A DNA stretch of 64,000 nt from contig CP099843.1 of the NCBI GenBank assembly GCA_030062745.1, positions 3,411,001-3,475,000 of the forward strand, in the 5' to 3' direction. Origin of the DNA: Capitulum mitella (taxonomy: Eukaryota; Arthropoda; Thecostraca; Pollicipedomorpha; Pollicipedidae). Under the pieces are notes generated by a model that was given only the letters and a program-made list of their open reading frames with translations, was not told the origin of the DNA and did not search any database. Both the position numbers and the translations under genes were made by a program. Numbering within the stretch: position 1 is the stretch's first letter; each line of letters begins with the position of its first letter. Positions 37,173 through 49,928 of this stretch are shown here, one piece after another.

Positions 37173-39032
37173 CCTGAACCCCGCGAAAAGAGCTGGCTAA
37201 TGTCTGAACTTTCAAGGAGAGTGAAAACAAAACCCGCGGAAAGTTGATGAAAAAAGTCCTGCTTCATCAATCCGTAGCCCTAAAATGTAGTTTTTAACCC
37301 AAATAAATTAGTAGATGTCAAATAAATTAGTAAATGATCCCTCCACCATTTTCGTGGAAATATATATAACCACGCCCCGAGTAATCAGCGTCACCAAAAT
37401 GGATAGCGCGTCAATTATGTGCAACACCAGGGGCCTTGTTATGACGAAAGTAAATCCAAGTTGAAGCCAGAACTTCATATCACCTGGGGAACAGCGCGAA
37501 AGATTAACTTCTGAAATCCTTTAACGTAAGAACCGAAAGGGCCAGGGTCCTTTTCGTTTTTAGAGTGCATTTTTTTCCATGGGTTTTTCAGAATCCCTTT
37601 AAAACCCTTACACTTTTCCTATATCTTACTTTTATGTTTTTGTCTTGATGTGTGGTTTCGCCTCCGAAAGAAACAACAGCGTCAACCAATCAGCAGAAGT
37701 CTCGCGTGGATGTCGTACTTCGTGGTGACGACGAGCAGATGCCAGCCGTTCCGCGAAATAAAATGGCTTGAGAAGCGCGGCCCTGAAATCATCAGAGCAC
37801 CTATCGCTAGTCGTAAAGGAATCAGTAGCTGTTGCTCATGTTTCTGGTATGTTCCCGATGTATAGTCGGCCGTATGTGATGACTGGTGATGTCAGGCCGC
37901 CCGTTCCGTGTGGTCGACGAACTCGATAAACGGTTCATTTTGCGTACGTAAATATACGGAGGATCGAATGCCAACGGTGGCTGCCCCTTCAACCTCGGAG
38001 CGTCTTTTCCCGTGCCTGTCCCGGTTTCGTATGTCTAAAGTATGAGCACTCGGTCACATATGGCATAACCACGGCTGGCCTTGGACTTTTTTGGCTCCTA
38101 TATTTGTAGATTCTTGCACACGCCCATCGTATGTCAACGAAGCACGCACCGCCTCGTAAATGTATTCAGAACAAGTCGGAAGATTCCTCGTTCAGGAGTG
38201 CCCAATTCGTGAATGTAGTTATTACGTTCCGATATTCTTCGCCTAGTAGCGCTTTTTATCATGCATGTTGTGTGCCTGATCAGCCCATGGGCGTTTTTGC
38301 TGACGTCGTTTCTAGTACCTCATGCCATCTTTATGCCACGGTTGGCACTGCATTGTAAGTCGGAGATGCGGTTGCATCCCTGTTGTCGCGGAAAGAAAAT
38401 ACATTGCGCTCCCTGCGCTGAAGAATGAATTTGGAAACGTTCCACCTCTGCTGTATGCTTGCCTGGTAAATACATCTGATACATCAGTAAGCATTAGTAT
38501 GCGAACCATGAGCTCCTTAAAATGGCCAAAGGACAGGGATCATCCTGCATCCTAATCTGAAGCATTTATGGAGGAGTTAGTGGGAGGATAAGCCACTCGC
38601 AGTCTTCAAGAGATTAGAGATCGATATTAACAGTCATAAAATCAAGCTCTTCTGCATCTGGCGTTGAGCAGACGCCTGAGTTTATTGGCAGTCGGATCTG
38701 GCTGCATATGGCGCCACGCCTCGCGGTGATCAGACAGAAGGCGATTTTGCTCGCGTCCTTCAAACCAAATGCACAGGCTTTGTGGCCAGACGGAGAAAAC
38801 TTGTTGTGTCGGCTCGAGACGTCGAACAAGCTGGGGAGATACACACCATCGCGTCTGATCGAGATATGCCGACTTCACCAAATCATATAACAAAAGGCGG
38901 GAATCGCTTACGTAACATGTCTGGGAAACGACTGGCCCTATCACAGGAACTGTTCTGTTTTGTTTGACGAGCCCCTGCAGACGTTCGGCGGCGTCGCGTT
39001 GGCGCAGCGCCATTCGCGTTGTTTGTTCACAT

Positions 39033-39060
39033 GTGTGTGTGTGTGTGTGCGTGTGTGTGT
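39033..39060. repeat. (GT)n microsatellite
   Basis: About thirteen GT units with one C interruption, in non-coding sequence. Confidence 0.85.
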
Positions 39061-42000
39061 TGACTTTGCCAGCCAAGGTCGATCCAAGGTCGGTGAGTCC
39101 GACCAAAGCACGATTGCCAGTGCAGGTGGACGGTCGCAGACTTCGGCGTGGCTGGGCGAAGGGGCCATGTTAGGGATGCAGAGTGATGACAGATCGTCAG
39201 TAAGAAAGAGATGATATAAGACCGCAAAAATGAGGGAGGGATGATGGTCAGCCGTTGTGGGGACGGTAGACGATAGCAGATCGCGCCGTGCAGTTCTTTC
39301 TCTCCTAAGCCCCAATAACCAACCAACCAGATGACGGACCACGCGGAACTCAAATGCCTTGGGGCCGAATGTGATAAGTCTCCGGACTTCAAATGCAGGG
39401 TTTAGGTTTTTGGAGCTGTTACGAATGACACGATCGCAATACGTGCCATCTCGTAAGCAGGACGACGGCATGCTTCACAAATCGTCGTTTGGACGTAGCT
39501 AACATTTAAATGCCTACAGATCTGTATTTGCCTGACCCATGTTTAGAACCTGGGCGAGATGAATGCAAACAAGATCATAGGTTTCGGTCAAAGTATAAAT
39601 ACGTGATACACATGACGGTCCCACCATGTGTTCATCGTCATCAAGTCATGGATCAAAGTCCATATTGACTTTAAGGTCCGCAGTTGAATGGCGAGGTGAA
39701 TGGACACGAAGTTTTCAGAAAAGCCACGACCACCGCATATCTGCGGTATACTGCTGTTGCAATGGCCTGATGATACAAGGGCGCAAACCTAGTGCCGTTT
39801 TCATCATCGTCCAGCATTTTTGGCTGTGTTCACCCTCCCTTGGATCCACATGTCTGTGGGGCAGCCTGCTGACAGCGGCACTGACTGGACCTGCCAACAG
39901 CTGACGAATGGTGATGTGAACATTTTCGACCAAGGAAATCCGCTATAAGCAGGCTGCTGGTGACGTATAGTGCTCATCTTTTAGGTAAGAAACAGGCGTG
40001 TCCCGCAATGCTGGACGGCACTCAACTGGTGAAACGACATCTCCATTGGGTCAGTTTCTTGCATTACGCAGTGCCGCTTGCTCCTCGTCGTGTTCAGACA
40101 TCCGACTTTGGGACAATATGGAGCTCAGTATGGCCAGGCTCACAACGACCATTCTCTCTGGCTGATTTCACTAAGCATCACGGTGCAACGCGATCTCGTA
40201 ACAAATGGGTCGGTCAGCAAACCTCAATTTCCCACCCTTGGGAGAAGTTCAGGTTCTTCTCGTCCGTGAGACATGAGGACAAAAGGATAACATGCATCCA
40301 AAACCGTTAGCAGAGACCGAAAAACGCTGCTAGGTCCCCCGGTTTCATTTCGTAGCGCCCATTCTCGGCTGGCTGCCCCAGCCAAGCCTCGGTCGCCGGG
40401 CCAGTCATCGGCGTTCGGCGATACTGACCATGTCACTGTGGGCCGGGCCAGGCCGGGCCGCGCAGGATCATGGGATGAGAGCGACCATACCACATGAGAG
40501 CGACCATGGGCTCGCATTTTCTCCTGTCCCCTCCCCTTCCCCCGGCACAGCAAACGGGCTACCGTCACTATGTTCATTCGTCCTGTCTTCGTTTTCGCGT
40601 CCGTCTGCGGCTTCTCAGCCCTGAGAAACAAGCGTGTTTTCTGTTTATTTCTGCCTCATTTCATCGTTCCTCATCGCACTGCCTTCTGGCTGCTGTGGAC
40701 AACAAACTGGTAAACAATCGTCCCGATGATCAGACGACAAGATCACCGGACTCATACTGGAGCTGGTGGCGCCCGCCTCGGCCATGTTTGTCCACATGCA
40801 GGCGGGCACCCGACAAGCGTTTGGCCTGTCGGACCCAACTTTGGCTTGCGTTTTGCCCGCAAGCGATAGCGTTGAGGACGTCCTCCGGGCCTCAGGCCGA
40901 GGACTGGCCGAGCCAAAAGCCCCATCCTCGGTCTGGCAGGACCGATGCGGCTTGGCTCAGGACCTCGACCAGGGGTGAGGCCGCCCCGAAAACCAAAAGC
41001 TTCGGTAACCAGCTTTCAGTCGGCCGGCATTCACTGGGAGGGGACCGCGCGGACCGCAGGCGGACGCCTGCCCGGGGCCAGAGGGCAAAATCCCGCCTCA
41101 GGACGGGAAAGTAAAATCACGGCCAAAAAGGCAGGTCGGTGCCACGTGACTGCTGTTCCGAAACCGAGCGACTTTACATGCTGAAAATTTCCAGCTGGCG
41201 GTCAGAAGTGATATCTAACCCACCACGAAGGGGGGGATACCGATGTCCCCGCCAACTGGGTTGTTCGTGTTATATTTGTATGTCAGTTTATTCGTTTCCT
41301 CCAAAACTATGGAACAAAGTGGGCGAAATCTGGGAAGATCTCACCATTTGGGAGACGTTAGGCATGGACCGGCTCCCGTGCACCTAGCCAGCCCTAAGCA
41401 CACGTGTGCATATGTGGCATTGCCTTTGACACAGCCGAATTTTGTGATTTCCTAGATAACATTCAGCGTGATGGTGCAGTAACCTGTACGGAGGACACAT
41501 TTAACGAAAAAATACATCACCCTGACTGGGTTGAGTACATTTTGTCAGGAACTCTTACGGAACTAACTTCACACCGAGTTACGGGAATCGGCAACGTCAC
41601 GCCTCCGCGCCGTACTGTCTGGAAAGCCCAGGAGCGTAGCCGCGCTCGTGGGACATGTGCTGATTTTCCCGCGAGACGGACAAAGTCCCACGCTGTCAGT
41701 CTTCCCAGGGGTGCATATAACACGCGGAGGCGGAGGACTCTCAGTCCGAGGCGAAAGGCACTACAGGACACATCGCTCTCGGGCGAGCCTGAATGTACCA
41801 TCTCGAACACCTGGGTGAGCTGTCCCTATGGCACGGAGACTCTGCACCGCAAACGTTTTTGTGATTAATTATCCCAAGAGAGTTATGCAGCGATGGCATG
41901 CAAACAGAGTACCGACAGTGTGTGTGGTGCAGGGGATTAGTGTGATTCATCCCTCTGAATGTCAACGTTTGCCTGGGATTATCCCCAAAATGCTGACATG

Positions 42001-42661
42001 ACACGGGCTAATTTTCCGCTCTAGCGGTTCTACAGTGGCATATGTGTAGCATCCCATAGGGCAGAAAGGGTAGCGGCCTTACCAACTTGGCGGTGGCCCT
42101 TTTAGCTTTTAATAATTTTAACATCAGTTTGCCGGGAATCATATCACATAGCCGGGACCCTTTGGTAGTTGAAACTCGTCATGGCAGATCGTTTCCTACT
42201 CCGAGACCCTGAATTAAATCGGCGACTGGTTGGATTAGCGATGGACTGCCCTCGGCCCGCCGTTGCCTGGCAACCGTGCCCTGCTCGCGGTCCCGGATGA
42301 CGTGCGCAATGCTGAGTCCGAACGGAGCTGAGTCACCGCGCGGCTGGGATTCGGCGCGAGCTCCGAACAGCGTCACTAGCTGCGCCGCAGCCGCGCTGTC
42401 CAGCCCGGGCCTGATCCCGCAGCTCAGACGGATCAATCTAGTGGTGCACCCCGAGCGGGCCAGTCGCTAAGCTCTGGCGTAGTGGGCGCCCCCGCCTGCG
42501 TTTCTGCCGGTGCTTCAAGTTATCGGGTCCGCGTCACCTGAGCTGTCCTCCCAGTCCCGGTCGTGCCTCCCACACCTCGCCATCCCCGTCGGCCTCTGTC
42601 CTTCCAGCCGCGGGCGTGCCCGCCGGGCCTCTGAACGGCGCCAGTGCCGATCCCTGCAGTG

Positions 42662-45600
42662 ATGCTGGTGCCGCTGCTGCTGACCGTGGCCGCCGCCGGC
42701 CGGTTGGCGACCGCTGGGCTCAGCGTGACGACCTTCAACGACGGCTGCACCGCCGCGCCCGGCGACCTCATCTTCGAGGACAACTTCGACGAGCTCGACA
42801 TGGTGAAGTGGCAGCACGAGCTCACGCTCTGGGGAGGAGGGGTGAGTACTGGTGACTGCAACGAGCGCGACGACTGCGCAGTGACGTCATGCTCGTCCAA
42901 ATCCATAGATGCAATAGATATCACTAAACCAGTGAATAGTATACGTTTGTGTTCAAAAGATCCAGATTCATTGCCACAGATATCATACATTCGCATAAGT
43001 AGATGGCATTTACTAGAAGTCATGTAGCACTTTAACGCTTGTGTAATGATATCAGCAGAGAATGGACCTAGAGGCAGTCCACGTGGAGTGATTTGGTCCA
43101 CCGTTTGTCTCTTGAAAATCATTTAGTGGCTTAATAGTCAACACGTATTTTCTGACAAGCTGACCAATGTTTCTTATTAATACCAATATTTCTTTTATAT
43201 CCATATTAAAGTGGCCAATATTTCGGCACTCAGATGTCGACACATGACCTGTGTTGTCTGATCATCTCACCTTCATTTTCACGTTTTGGATTTGGTGTTT
43301 TGTTATGTGGTCATGCACTTTTGGGACTCCGAAAAATGAGCCATTTTACATCGCAGCTTTGTGATGTCTGAGATTTTCCCGAAGAGGGACTCTGTTTGGT
43401 TGTAATGCGATTTATTTAGTACGTCATTCCATGCTCAACACCATGAGAGGTCGTCGCATTAATACAAACGGCGGTGTGTCAGCCAAGGCGTTCTTGGCTG
43501 ACACACCGACCCTGGTGACCGGCCCACGTCAAAGGCAATTAACTCGCGCGCCCCTCAGACAATGCCTTGTCCGTCTCTTCGCAGAACTGGGAGTTCGAGG
43601 GGTACAACAACAACAGAACCAACAGCTTCGTGCGCGATGGCGTGCTGTACATCAAGCCCACGCTGACTGCCGAGAGGTTCTCCAACGATTTTCTCTACTC
43701 GGGCACGCTGGATATGAACGGAGGCGCCCCTTACGACCAGTTAGTATCCCAGATTCGTGATGAACTCTGAGCAGAATCGCGATTTATGCCATAAGCAACA
43801 CTTGGAAGTAGACCATTAATCTACTAATGTTTGGCATACGAGAATTTTGATGCGAACTTTGCAGATTTAAAACGACGGATTAGTCTGCCACAGTGTTGGC
43901 CTAGTCAGTTACTTGTTCACTGGAACACCTTGTCCAGTTCCTTTAACTTGCAGATTAAGTCAAAAGTGGTTATATGTTCATTGTTCTGTTTCATGGACGA
44001 GTGCGGCAGACATGGTGATGATTTTAATGTTACAATGCAAGAAGATCGATGCAAGAAATTATGCAAGATTACAATGCAAGAAATCGCAATGTTTTTTGGA
44101 TATTTCTACTTTCTAGCAAGCGATCTCGTTAGCAGTCGACACCGATAGCAACCGATGTGGTCGCCAGTTGATCAGTTGCCTCTCCCTTATACGGTGCTCT
44201 TTGTTTGCCTCCCGCAGATGCACATGCGCTCTGAACTACGGATGCGTGCGCACGGGCTCCGCGAACAACATCATAAACCCGATCATGTCAGCGGCCCTGC
44301 GCACCCCTCTCTCCTTCTCCTTCACCTACGGACGGGTCGAGGTCAAGGCCAAAATGCCCGCCGGCGACTGGATTTGGCCCGGTGAGCAATAGCGGCCAGT
44401 GCGTCCGCACCTTGCGCCATTTTTGTCTATGGCGTGACAGTGTGATTCCGAGATCATTTGTGCTCGATGCTTCAACAAGATAATCGCTTTAAATTGCTTT
44501 CGTCTGTGCATCCTGATAAAACCTACAGACCTCTCATCTTCATGTTTCGTTTCTCCGTTTTAATGCGCATGTGATGAGTATTTCAAAGTCCACGTTAGTG
44601 TTAACGTCACGTCATTTTGACGCAACGATCTGCTTTTGTGTCTTGTTTTACGTCTACCTGGTGCCAAGTGATGCTGATGACCTACGCTAAAACCGTATAC
44701 TTTAGTACTTGTACCTTGTCATCGCCATTTATTAGCATAATGCATTGTACAGACGCAGGGTGATGACCATCTGCCGTGACGACACTGATTCCCCGAAAGG
44801 CCCCTGGCCGGGCTGATGTACTGATGTCGTGCTGACATTGTCCTGACGTCGTGCTGACGTCGCGCTGACGTTGCGCTGACTCCGCACGGACGCTGTGCCG
44901 ACGCCGCGCTGACGTTGCGCCGGCTGCGCCTCTGCAGCCATCTGGATGATGCCTGTGCGGGAGGCGTACGGCAACTGGCCCACGTCCGGCGAGATCGACA
45001 TCGTCGAGAGTCGCGGCAACAAGGACCTCTCGATTGACGGCAAACAGATCGGTGAGCCGCGAACGGGGCCGCGAGGGGCGGAGTCGCTCTGAGAATCACC
45101 CACGGGTCGCAGGAGAGCGTGTGTAACGGGAGATGGACGCGGCAACAGTTGTGTAGCCTGCCGGGCATTTTCTTATGTACGCACATGCAAGTCATTTTAC
45201 CCCGTGCCTGCGTTCTGAATGGATTCCCTTTGGTTCTTTTTAATTTAATTAAATGATCACGTCCAGTTCAATGGTGTATGTACATCTGGGTTTTGATTCA
45301 CGGAACAGGCGGCTGAACGCTTAAGATGGAAGTGCACATATGCGTAAATGTGCCCAAATATGTGCGCTTCCATTTGGCCGCAGGTGTCCAGCAGGTGGCG
45401 TCAACCCTTCACTGGGGTCCGGACTTTGCCAGCAACCGCTTCGCGCTCACCCACTACGAGCTGAATGACGCTGCCGGATACGACAATGACTTCCACGTCT
45501 ACAAGGTCGAGTGGAGTCCAGGTGAGCGCTTCGTCAAGGTTTTGGGTGACAGTCGCGGCAAAATGTAGAAAGAGAGCAGATTCGTGCTGGTGTACACTCC

Positions 45601-46632
45601 TTTCTGTTTCCACCACCTGACAGCTGGCTTCTCCCGTGATCCGCCGAAGAAATCGCTTTTGTCTTTCGCTGCCTCCTGTTGTAGTTAGATGCACCGACAC
45701 CTGACTTTTAATCAGTTTTCTTTTTTAAATATTGTGTACTATGTATAAATATGTGTGAAATTACATTACATTTATGTAATGAATTAAGAAATTTGACTAG
45801 ATTTCAATTAAAGTTTGGACGGATGTATGAGAGCTAGAACCAAACGGAGCTGGAGCTGGATTCACAACTGGAGCGACCCGAGACGTTGACATCGCAACGC
45901 AGATCCGTTTTCCCAGCCAGAAAATTGGCTTGGCGGTCTTGATCTGTCTTCCCATACGGCTTGGTCTCACAAGGATAAACGTGAGAAGATTCTGATGGAA
46001 TCTCGTTTCGTCTCACCAGAACCAGTCCGACTTCTGAACTCCACCGTTACCACTGACGTTGATAAGTTAGCCGCTACCACGTTTTCAGACGGCCTGAAGT
46101 TCAGCGTGGACGACACCGAAGTGGGCACGGCGACACCACCTGAGGGCGGCTTCTGGTCCCTGGGCGGCTTCGACAAGGAAACCTGGCGCAACAACCCCTG
46201 GCAGGGGCGCTCCAAGATGGCGCCTTTCGACCAGCCGGTCAGTGACGTCATCAGGGCGTCACCTTAGGCGCTGCGACAGATTTCCGTCACATACATCCCT
46301 TATTCATGGTCGCGTTTTCTTTTGCGCTTTTCCATTGTCTTCTGTTTATCGCGTAACGCTGTTATTATCATTACTTGTTTACCGTCGTCCGGCCTGCGGT
46401 TGACCGGCTCGACTCCGTTCCGCAGTTCTACATCAAGCTGAACGTGGCCGTCGGAGGCACCAACGGCTTCTTCCCGGACCAGGCCGTCAACGGCAACGGC
46501 CAGAAGCCGTGGGCCAGCCAGTCGCAGACGGCGCCCAAGGACTTCTGGGAGGGCCGCGACCAGTGGATGCCGACCTGGCAGGGGGACGACGCCGCCATGC
46601 AAGTCGACTACGTCCGCGTCTACGCCCTGTGA
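42662..46632 (+). CDS. GH16 beta-1,3-glucanase-like/glucan-binding protein lacking CBM39; complete, 7 exons
   Basis: Exons 42662-42841, 43585-43739, 44218-44381, 44938-45051, 45384-45521, 46089-46237 and 46426-46632 total 1107 nt, 368 residues. All introns are GT-AG in consistent phase. The signal peptide (about 1-18) is followed at once by GH16 sequence (LIFEDNFDELDMVKWQHE), with no CBM39 and no Pro/Thr linker. SGEIDIVESRG keeps E185, D187 and E190, the GH16 nucleophile, helper and acid/base pattern. Exons 2-4 (155, 164 and 114 nt) match the lengths and phases of the paralog at 28-35 kb exactly. It has one extra intron after WSPG and lacks the paralog's intron after GFWG. Retained acids and the missing recognition domain suit a digestive or secreted glucanase, but a binding-only role is possible. 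The first ATG is used; an in-frame upstream codon is GTG. Confidence 0.93.
43473..43507. repeat. Perfect inverted repeat, 15-bp stem with 5-nt loop
   Basis: GGTGTGTCAGCCAAG (43473-43487) is followed by GCGTT and then the exact reverse complement to 43507. It lies 78 bp before exon 2 of the plus-strand GH16 gene, inside intron 1. Confidence 0.95.
44812..44935. repeat. Short-period GCTGACGT-type tandem repeat beside exon 4 of GH16 gene 2
   Basis: Roughly ten imperfect copies of an 11-12 bp unit, for example CGTGCTGACGT and GCGCTGACGT, lie at the 3' end of intron 3 and run up to the acceptor at 44937. The array replaces a normal polypyrimidine tract except for the last ten bases. Confidence 0.75.
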
Positions 46633-47090
46633 GGGGACCTACGCCGTGTGAGGGGAGCGCGGCCGGCCAGGACGCAGGTCGGCCGCGCCGGACTGCGGAT
46701 GGGCGAGCTGTGCGCTGGGTCCACCGGCCTCTGGTGTCCTTGTCGACGGACGCGTCCGGACGGTATCTGTTTGGCGCAACGCACTTGAGACAGCGCACGA
46801 GATAGTCGTGAAGGCATTGAGTGTGCGTCGGTCCGCCGGTCGGATGAAACGTTTCGTGTTCTTAACAACGTTTCTGTGTTGTGTTTGCGTCATATCTTAT
46901 TTTTCAGCATCATCGTAAATTAATATACGGATCTACACATTTCCAGCGTACGTTTCCTGTTAGGATAGGCGTCCGTATTAAACGGCAGAATAGTGTTTAA
47001 TGGTAGTTTTGAAAAAAAACAGAAACTGTCCAAGGTTAATGCAGAGAGTGATAGATTTTTAAGTAGGCGTGAAGACTCCTGAGCTAACGA

Positions 47091-47096
47091 AATAAA
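47091..47096 (+). terminator. Candidate poly(A) signal AATAAA for GH16 gene 2
   Basis: AATAAA lies about 460 bp downstream of the stop at 46632 and is the first consensus hexamer noticed on that strand. Confidence 0.35.
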
Positions 47097-47747
47097 ATTT
47101 ATCAGGATAAACGGAGCAAACAAATGCGCATCAGAGCTCAGGTTTGTTGATAAGAAAGTCATTGTTTTCGTGACAGCTTACAAAAAAGGAAAAGTTATTT
47201 ACTTCCAAGAAAATGTCGTCATGATTATTTTCATTTCCAGCAAGCCTTGCAACGTCGCATCAGCGCAACCCCAATTCCGTTACGAACAGCTGAACATCGT
47301 GCACTGTATAAGCTTGCGTGGTGCCTCAGAAACGCAGTCCATTTAACACTGCAACGACTTTCCGATTGATTAGCGCTTCTGCAAACACTGACAGTGCAGA
47401 ATTGGGCCAAACGACCAGTTTCAAGCGTCTCGTGTCGAAAATTTCGCTGAGCTGCCCACACGCGCCGTCGAACTGGAGGCAAACGAGCTAAATCGGAACA
47501 TCGACCCGGCCCTGTTTACCGTCTCGAAGCGCACGCACAAACAAGGATCCTCCCCGGCACGAGCCGGGTGCGAGCGATGGGGGCCCAGAATCGGGGCGGC
47601 CGGCAGCTGCAAACGACGACGTCCCCAGACGCCGCCGCCGACGCAAAAGGGTCCTCGACGGCGAGTGGCTGTCGGGTTTGTGTCACCGGCTGGCGTGTTT
47701 GCCCGTCTTCGAGCCCACATGGAGGCCCCCATGGCGGTATCCTGCAA

Positions 47748-47753
47748 TATAAA
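47748..47753 (+). promoter_or_regulatory. TATA box of the astacin gene
   Basis: TATAAA lies 47-52 bp before the ATG at 47800, predicting a transcript start near 47778 and a very short 5' UTR. The two ATGs at 47769 and 47772 would then be upstream of the transcript start. Confidence 0.65.
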
Positions 47754-47799
47754 GCCGCCCGGCGCGGAATGATGAGGCGCCAGTCGCCGGAGGAGAGCG

Positions 47800-49928
47800 A
47801 TGAAGTCGCCGCGCCTCTGCGTCCTGCTGGCGGCCGTCTCGGCCGCGGCGGCCGTTCACCTGCCAGACTCGGTGTACGACGTCATGAACCAGCTTGCGGA
47901 TAGCGTCCCGCCAGCCGCTGTGGTCGCAGTGGGTCGCCAAACGGGCAGGGGAAGACCAGCGCTCTCCGCTGCCGGGCGCCGCCAACGGCACTGACGTGGG
48001 CGGTCCGCCTCCGGCCGCCGAGTGGGAGAAGCGGGCTGGCCCGGACTCGCCTCCGCCGCCGCCGCCGATTTGGACCAAGCGCGGCGAGGCCGCCGGCGGA
48101 GCGCCGTGGCAAGGCTGGAGGAAGCGGACCGGCGCCGCCGAGCCGCCGCCACCGCCGCCCGTCTGGAACAAGCGCGCCGCCGTCGCCGACGACGGCGAGG
48201 ACGTGTTCGGGCTGCCGCTGACGCCAGAGGACTTCGCCAACGCGGCGCAGCTGTCGGCGGACGCGCCCCGACCCGGGCCCGATGCCGCCGACCCGATCGA
48301 GCTGGCCGGTCTCTTCGAGGGCGACATCGCGCACGCCGAGCCCGAGCCGGCCGGCGCCGCCGCCGACGACACCGGCGCAGACGGCCTGCCGCTGCGCAAC
48401 GCCGTGCGCGAGCGGCACCGGCTGTGGCCGGGCGGCGAGATCCCGTACCTGATCTCGTCGACTTTCGACCGGCACGAACGGGCCGTGATCGCGCGCGCCG
48501 CGCAGCAGTTCGCCGAACGCTCCTGCCTGCGTCTCGTGCCGCGCACCAGCCAAGCCAACTACGTGCACGTGAAGAAGGGCCGCGGCTGCAGCAGCGACAT
48601 CGGCGTGTTCGGCGGCCGGCAGGAGCTCTCGCTCGGCGCCGGTTGCGTCTACACGGGCGTGGTCATTCACGAGCTGCTGCACGCGGCCGGCTTCTGGCAC
48701 GAGCAGAGCCGCGCCGACCGCGACGATCACGTCATCATCCACTGGGACAACATCCAGGTCGGCATGGAGTACAACTTCCACAAGCGGCCGTGGAGCCAGA
48801 CGCGCGACCTCGGCGAGCCGTACGACGTCGGCTCGGTGCTGCACTACGGGCCGCGCGCGTTCGCCGCCGACCCCGGCCGGCCGACCATCACGCCGCTCGA
48901 GCCCAGCGCCCGCATGGGTCAGCGCGACGGCTTCTCCGAGCTGGACGTGGCCAAGCTGAACCGGCTGTACGACTGCGCCGGCGGCGGCCCGCCGGCGGGC
49001 ACGGCGGCGCCGGCGCCGGCCGTCTGCGCCGACCTGGACCAGTGGTGCGCCGACTGGGCCGACAGCGGCGAGTGTGGCCGCAACCCCAACTGGATGGCCA
49101 TCAACTGCGCCCAGTCCTGTGGCACCTGCGACGGTGAGTGGGCTGCGTGTTCCTCGTAGTTGTTTGTTCACTGCCGGAGCTAAACAACATGGTGGGTAAT
49201 TTGTAATGTCGTAAGCTTGACGTGAGCGTGCTCTGCGGATGGATTTAATTCTATGGTTTTATATTAAGCGGTTTCCCTTTTCTAATGAAGGAATGCAAGT
49301 GGTGAACGTAGCCATAAACGTACGACCAGAACATGAATGCGGTGCTTGTCGCTGAAAAACATTTGCATGTTTTCCTGATTTCTCGCGTGTACGGAACCGC
49401 TGCTGACTCCTTTCCGACCCTGGATGAACTTGATTTGATCAAATCAACATCATTTGCTTACCTAGCCAAAACGGACTACACCTGACGCGTCGGTAAGTTC
49501 GGGTTCGGCGAGCTTCCCTTCTCTTGTTGAACTGAGTCTTACCTGTCCTGTCTTGATCTGGCACAGCCTAACCTGGTCTGTGATTAAATCTGACCCAGAC
49601 CGTTTCTGCACCCGACCCGCTCTGACCTGGCCCGGCCAGTGTGGCTGTTTGACCTGACATGCTGCTGACCTGGCCGCGTGACTCGACAGCCTGCACCGAC
49701 CTGAGCGGTTCCTGCGCCCAGTGGGCGGCTTCCGGCCAATGCACGGCCAACTGGAGCTACATGAGCGTCTTCTGTCGGAGCTCCTGCGGCCTCTGCGGCG
49801 GCGGCGGCGGCGGCGGCGGCTGCGGTGACACGAACGCCCGGTGCGCCGAGTGGGCCAAGGCGGGCGAGTGCGCTAAGAACCCCGATTACATGGGCGTCCG
49901 CTGCCGGCAGGCGTGCGGGGCCTGCTGA
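47800..49928 (+). CDS. Secreted astacin metalloprotease with W-x-K-R repeat propeptide and three ShK domains, 2 exons
   Basis: Exon 1 is 47800-49133 and exon 2 is 49690-49928 (phase 1). MKSPRLCVLLAAVSAAAA is a signal peptide. The propeptide has five W-x(1-2)-KR motifs between 47918 and 48175, then FEGDI, whose Asp is the astacin zinc switch. The catalytic domain follows from about RLWPGGEIPYLIS, with HELLHAAGFWHEQSRADRD as the zinc site (first His at 48668). The Met-turn reads SVLHYG, so Leu replaces the usual Met. One ShK domain ends exon 1; exon 2 encodes two more separated by a polyglycine run. Astacins are zinc endopeptidases acting in digestion, matrix or moulting and hatching. Signal peptide and protease are in different frames: exon 1 has one base too many between 47888 and 47994, either an error or a real lesion. 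The exon 2 acceptor lacks a strong pyrimidine tract. Confidence 0.9.

Noticed and set aside
42644-42661. Upstream in-frame start for GH16 gene 2
   Set aside because: The codon is GTG; the first ATG at 42662 already gives a good signal peptide.
48022-49137. Arg/Ala-rich 371-codon plus-strand frame overlapping astacin
   Set aside because: Out-of-frame shadow of the astacin coding sequence caused by high GC.
47882-49171. Long minus-strand open frame (429 codons) opposite the astacin gene
   Set aside because: It is the antisense shadow of GC-rich astacin codons; it has no domain, and the plus strand has zinc-site, ShK and TATA evidence.
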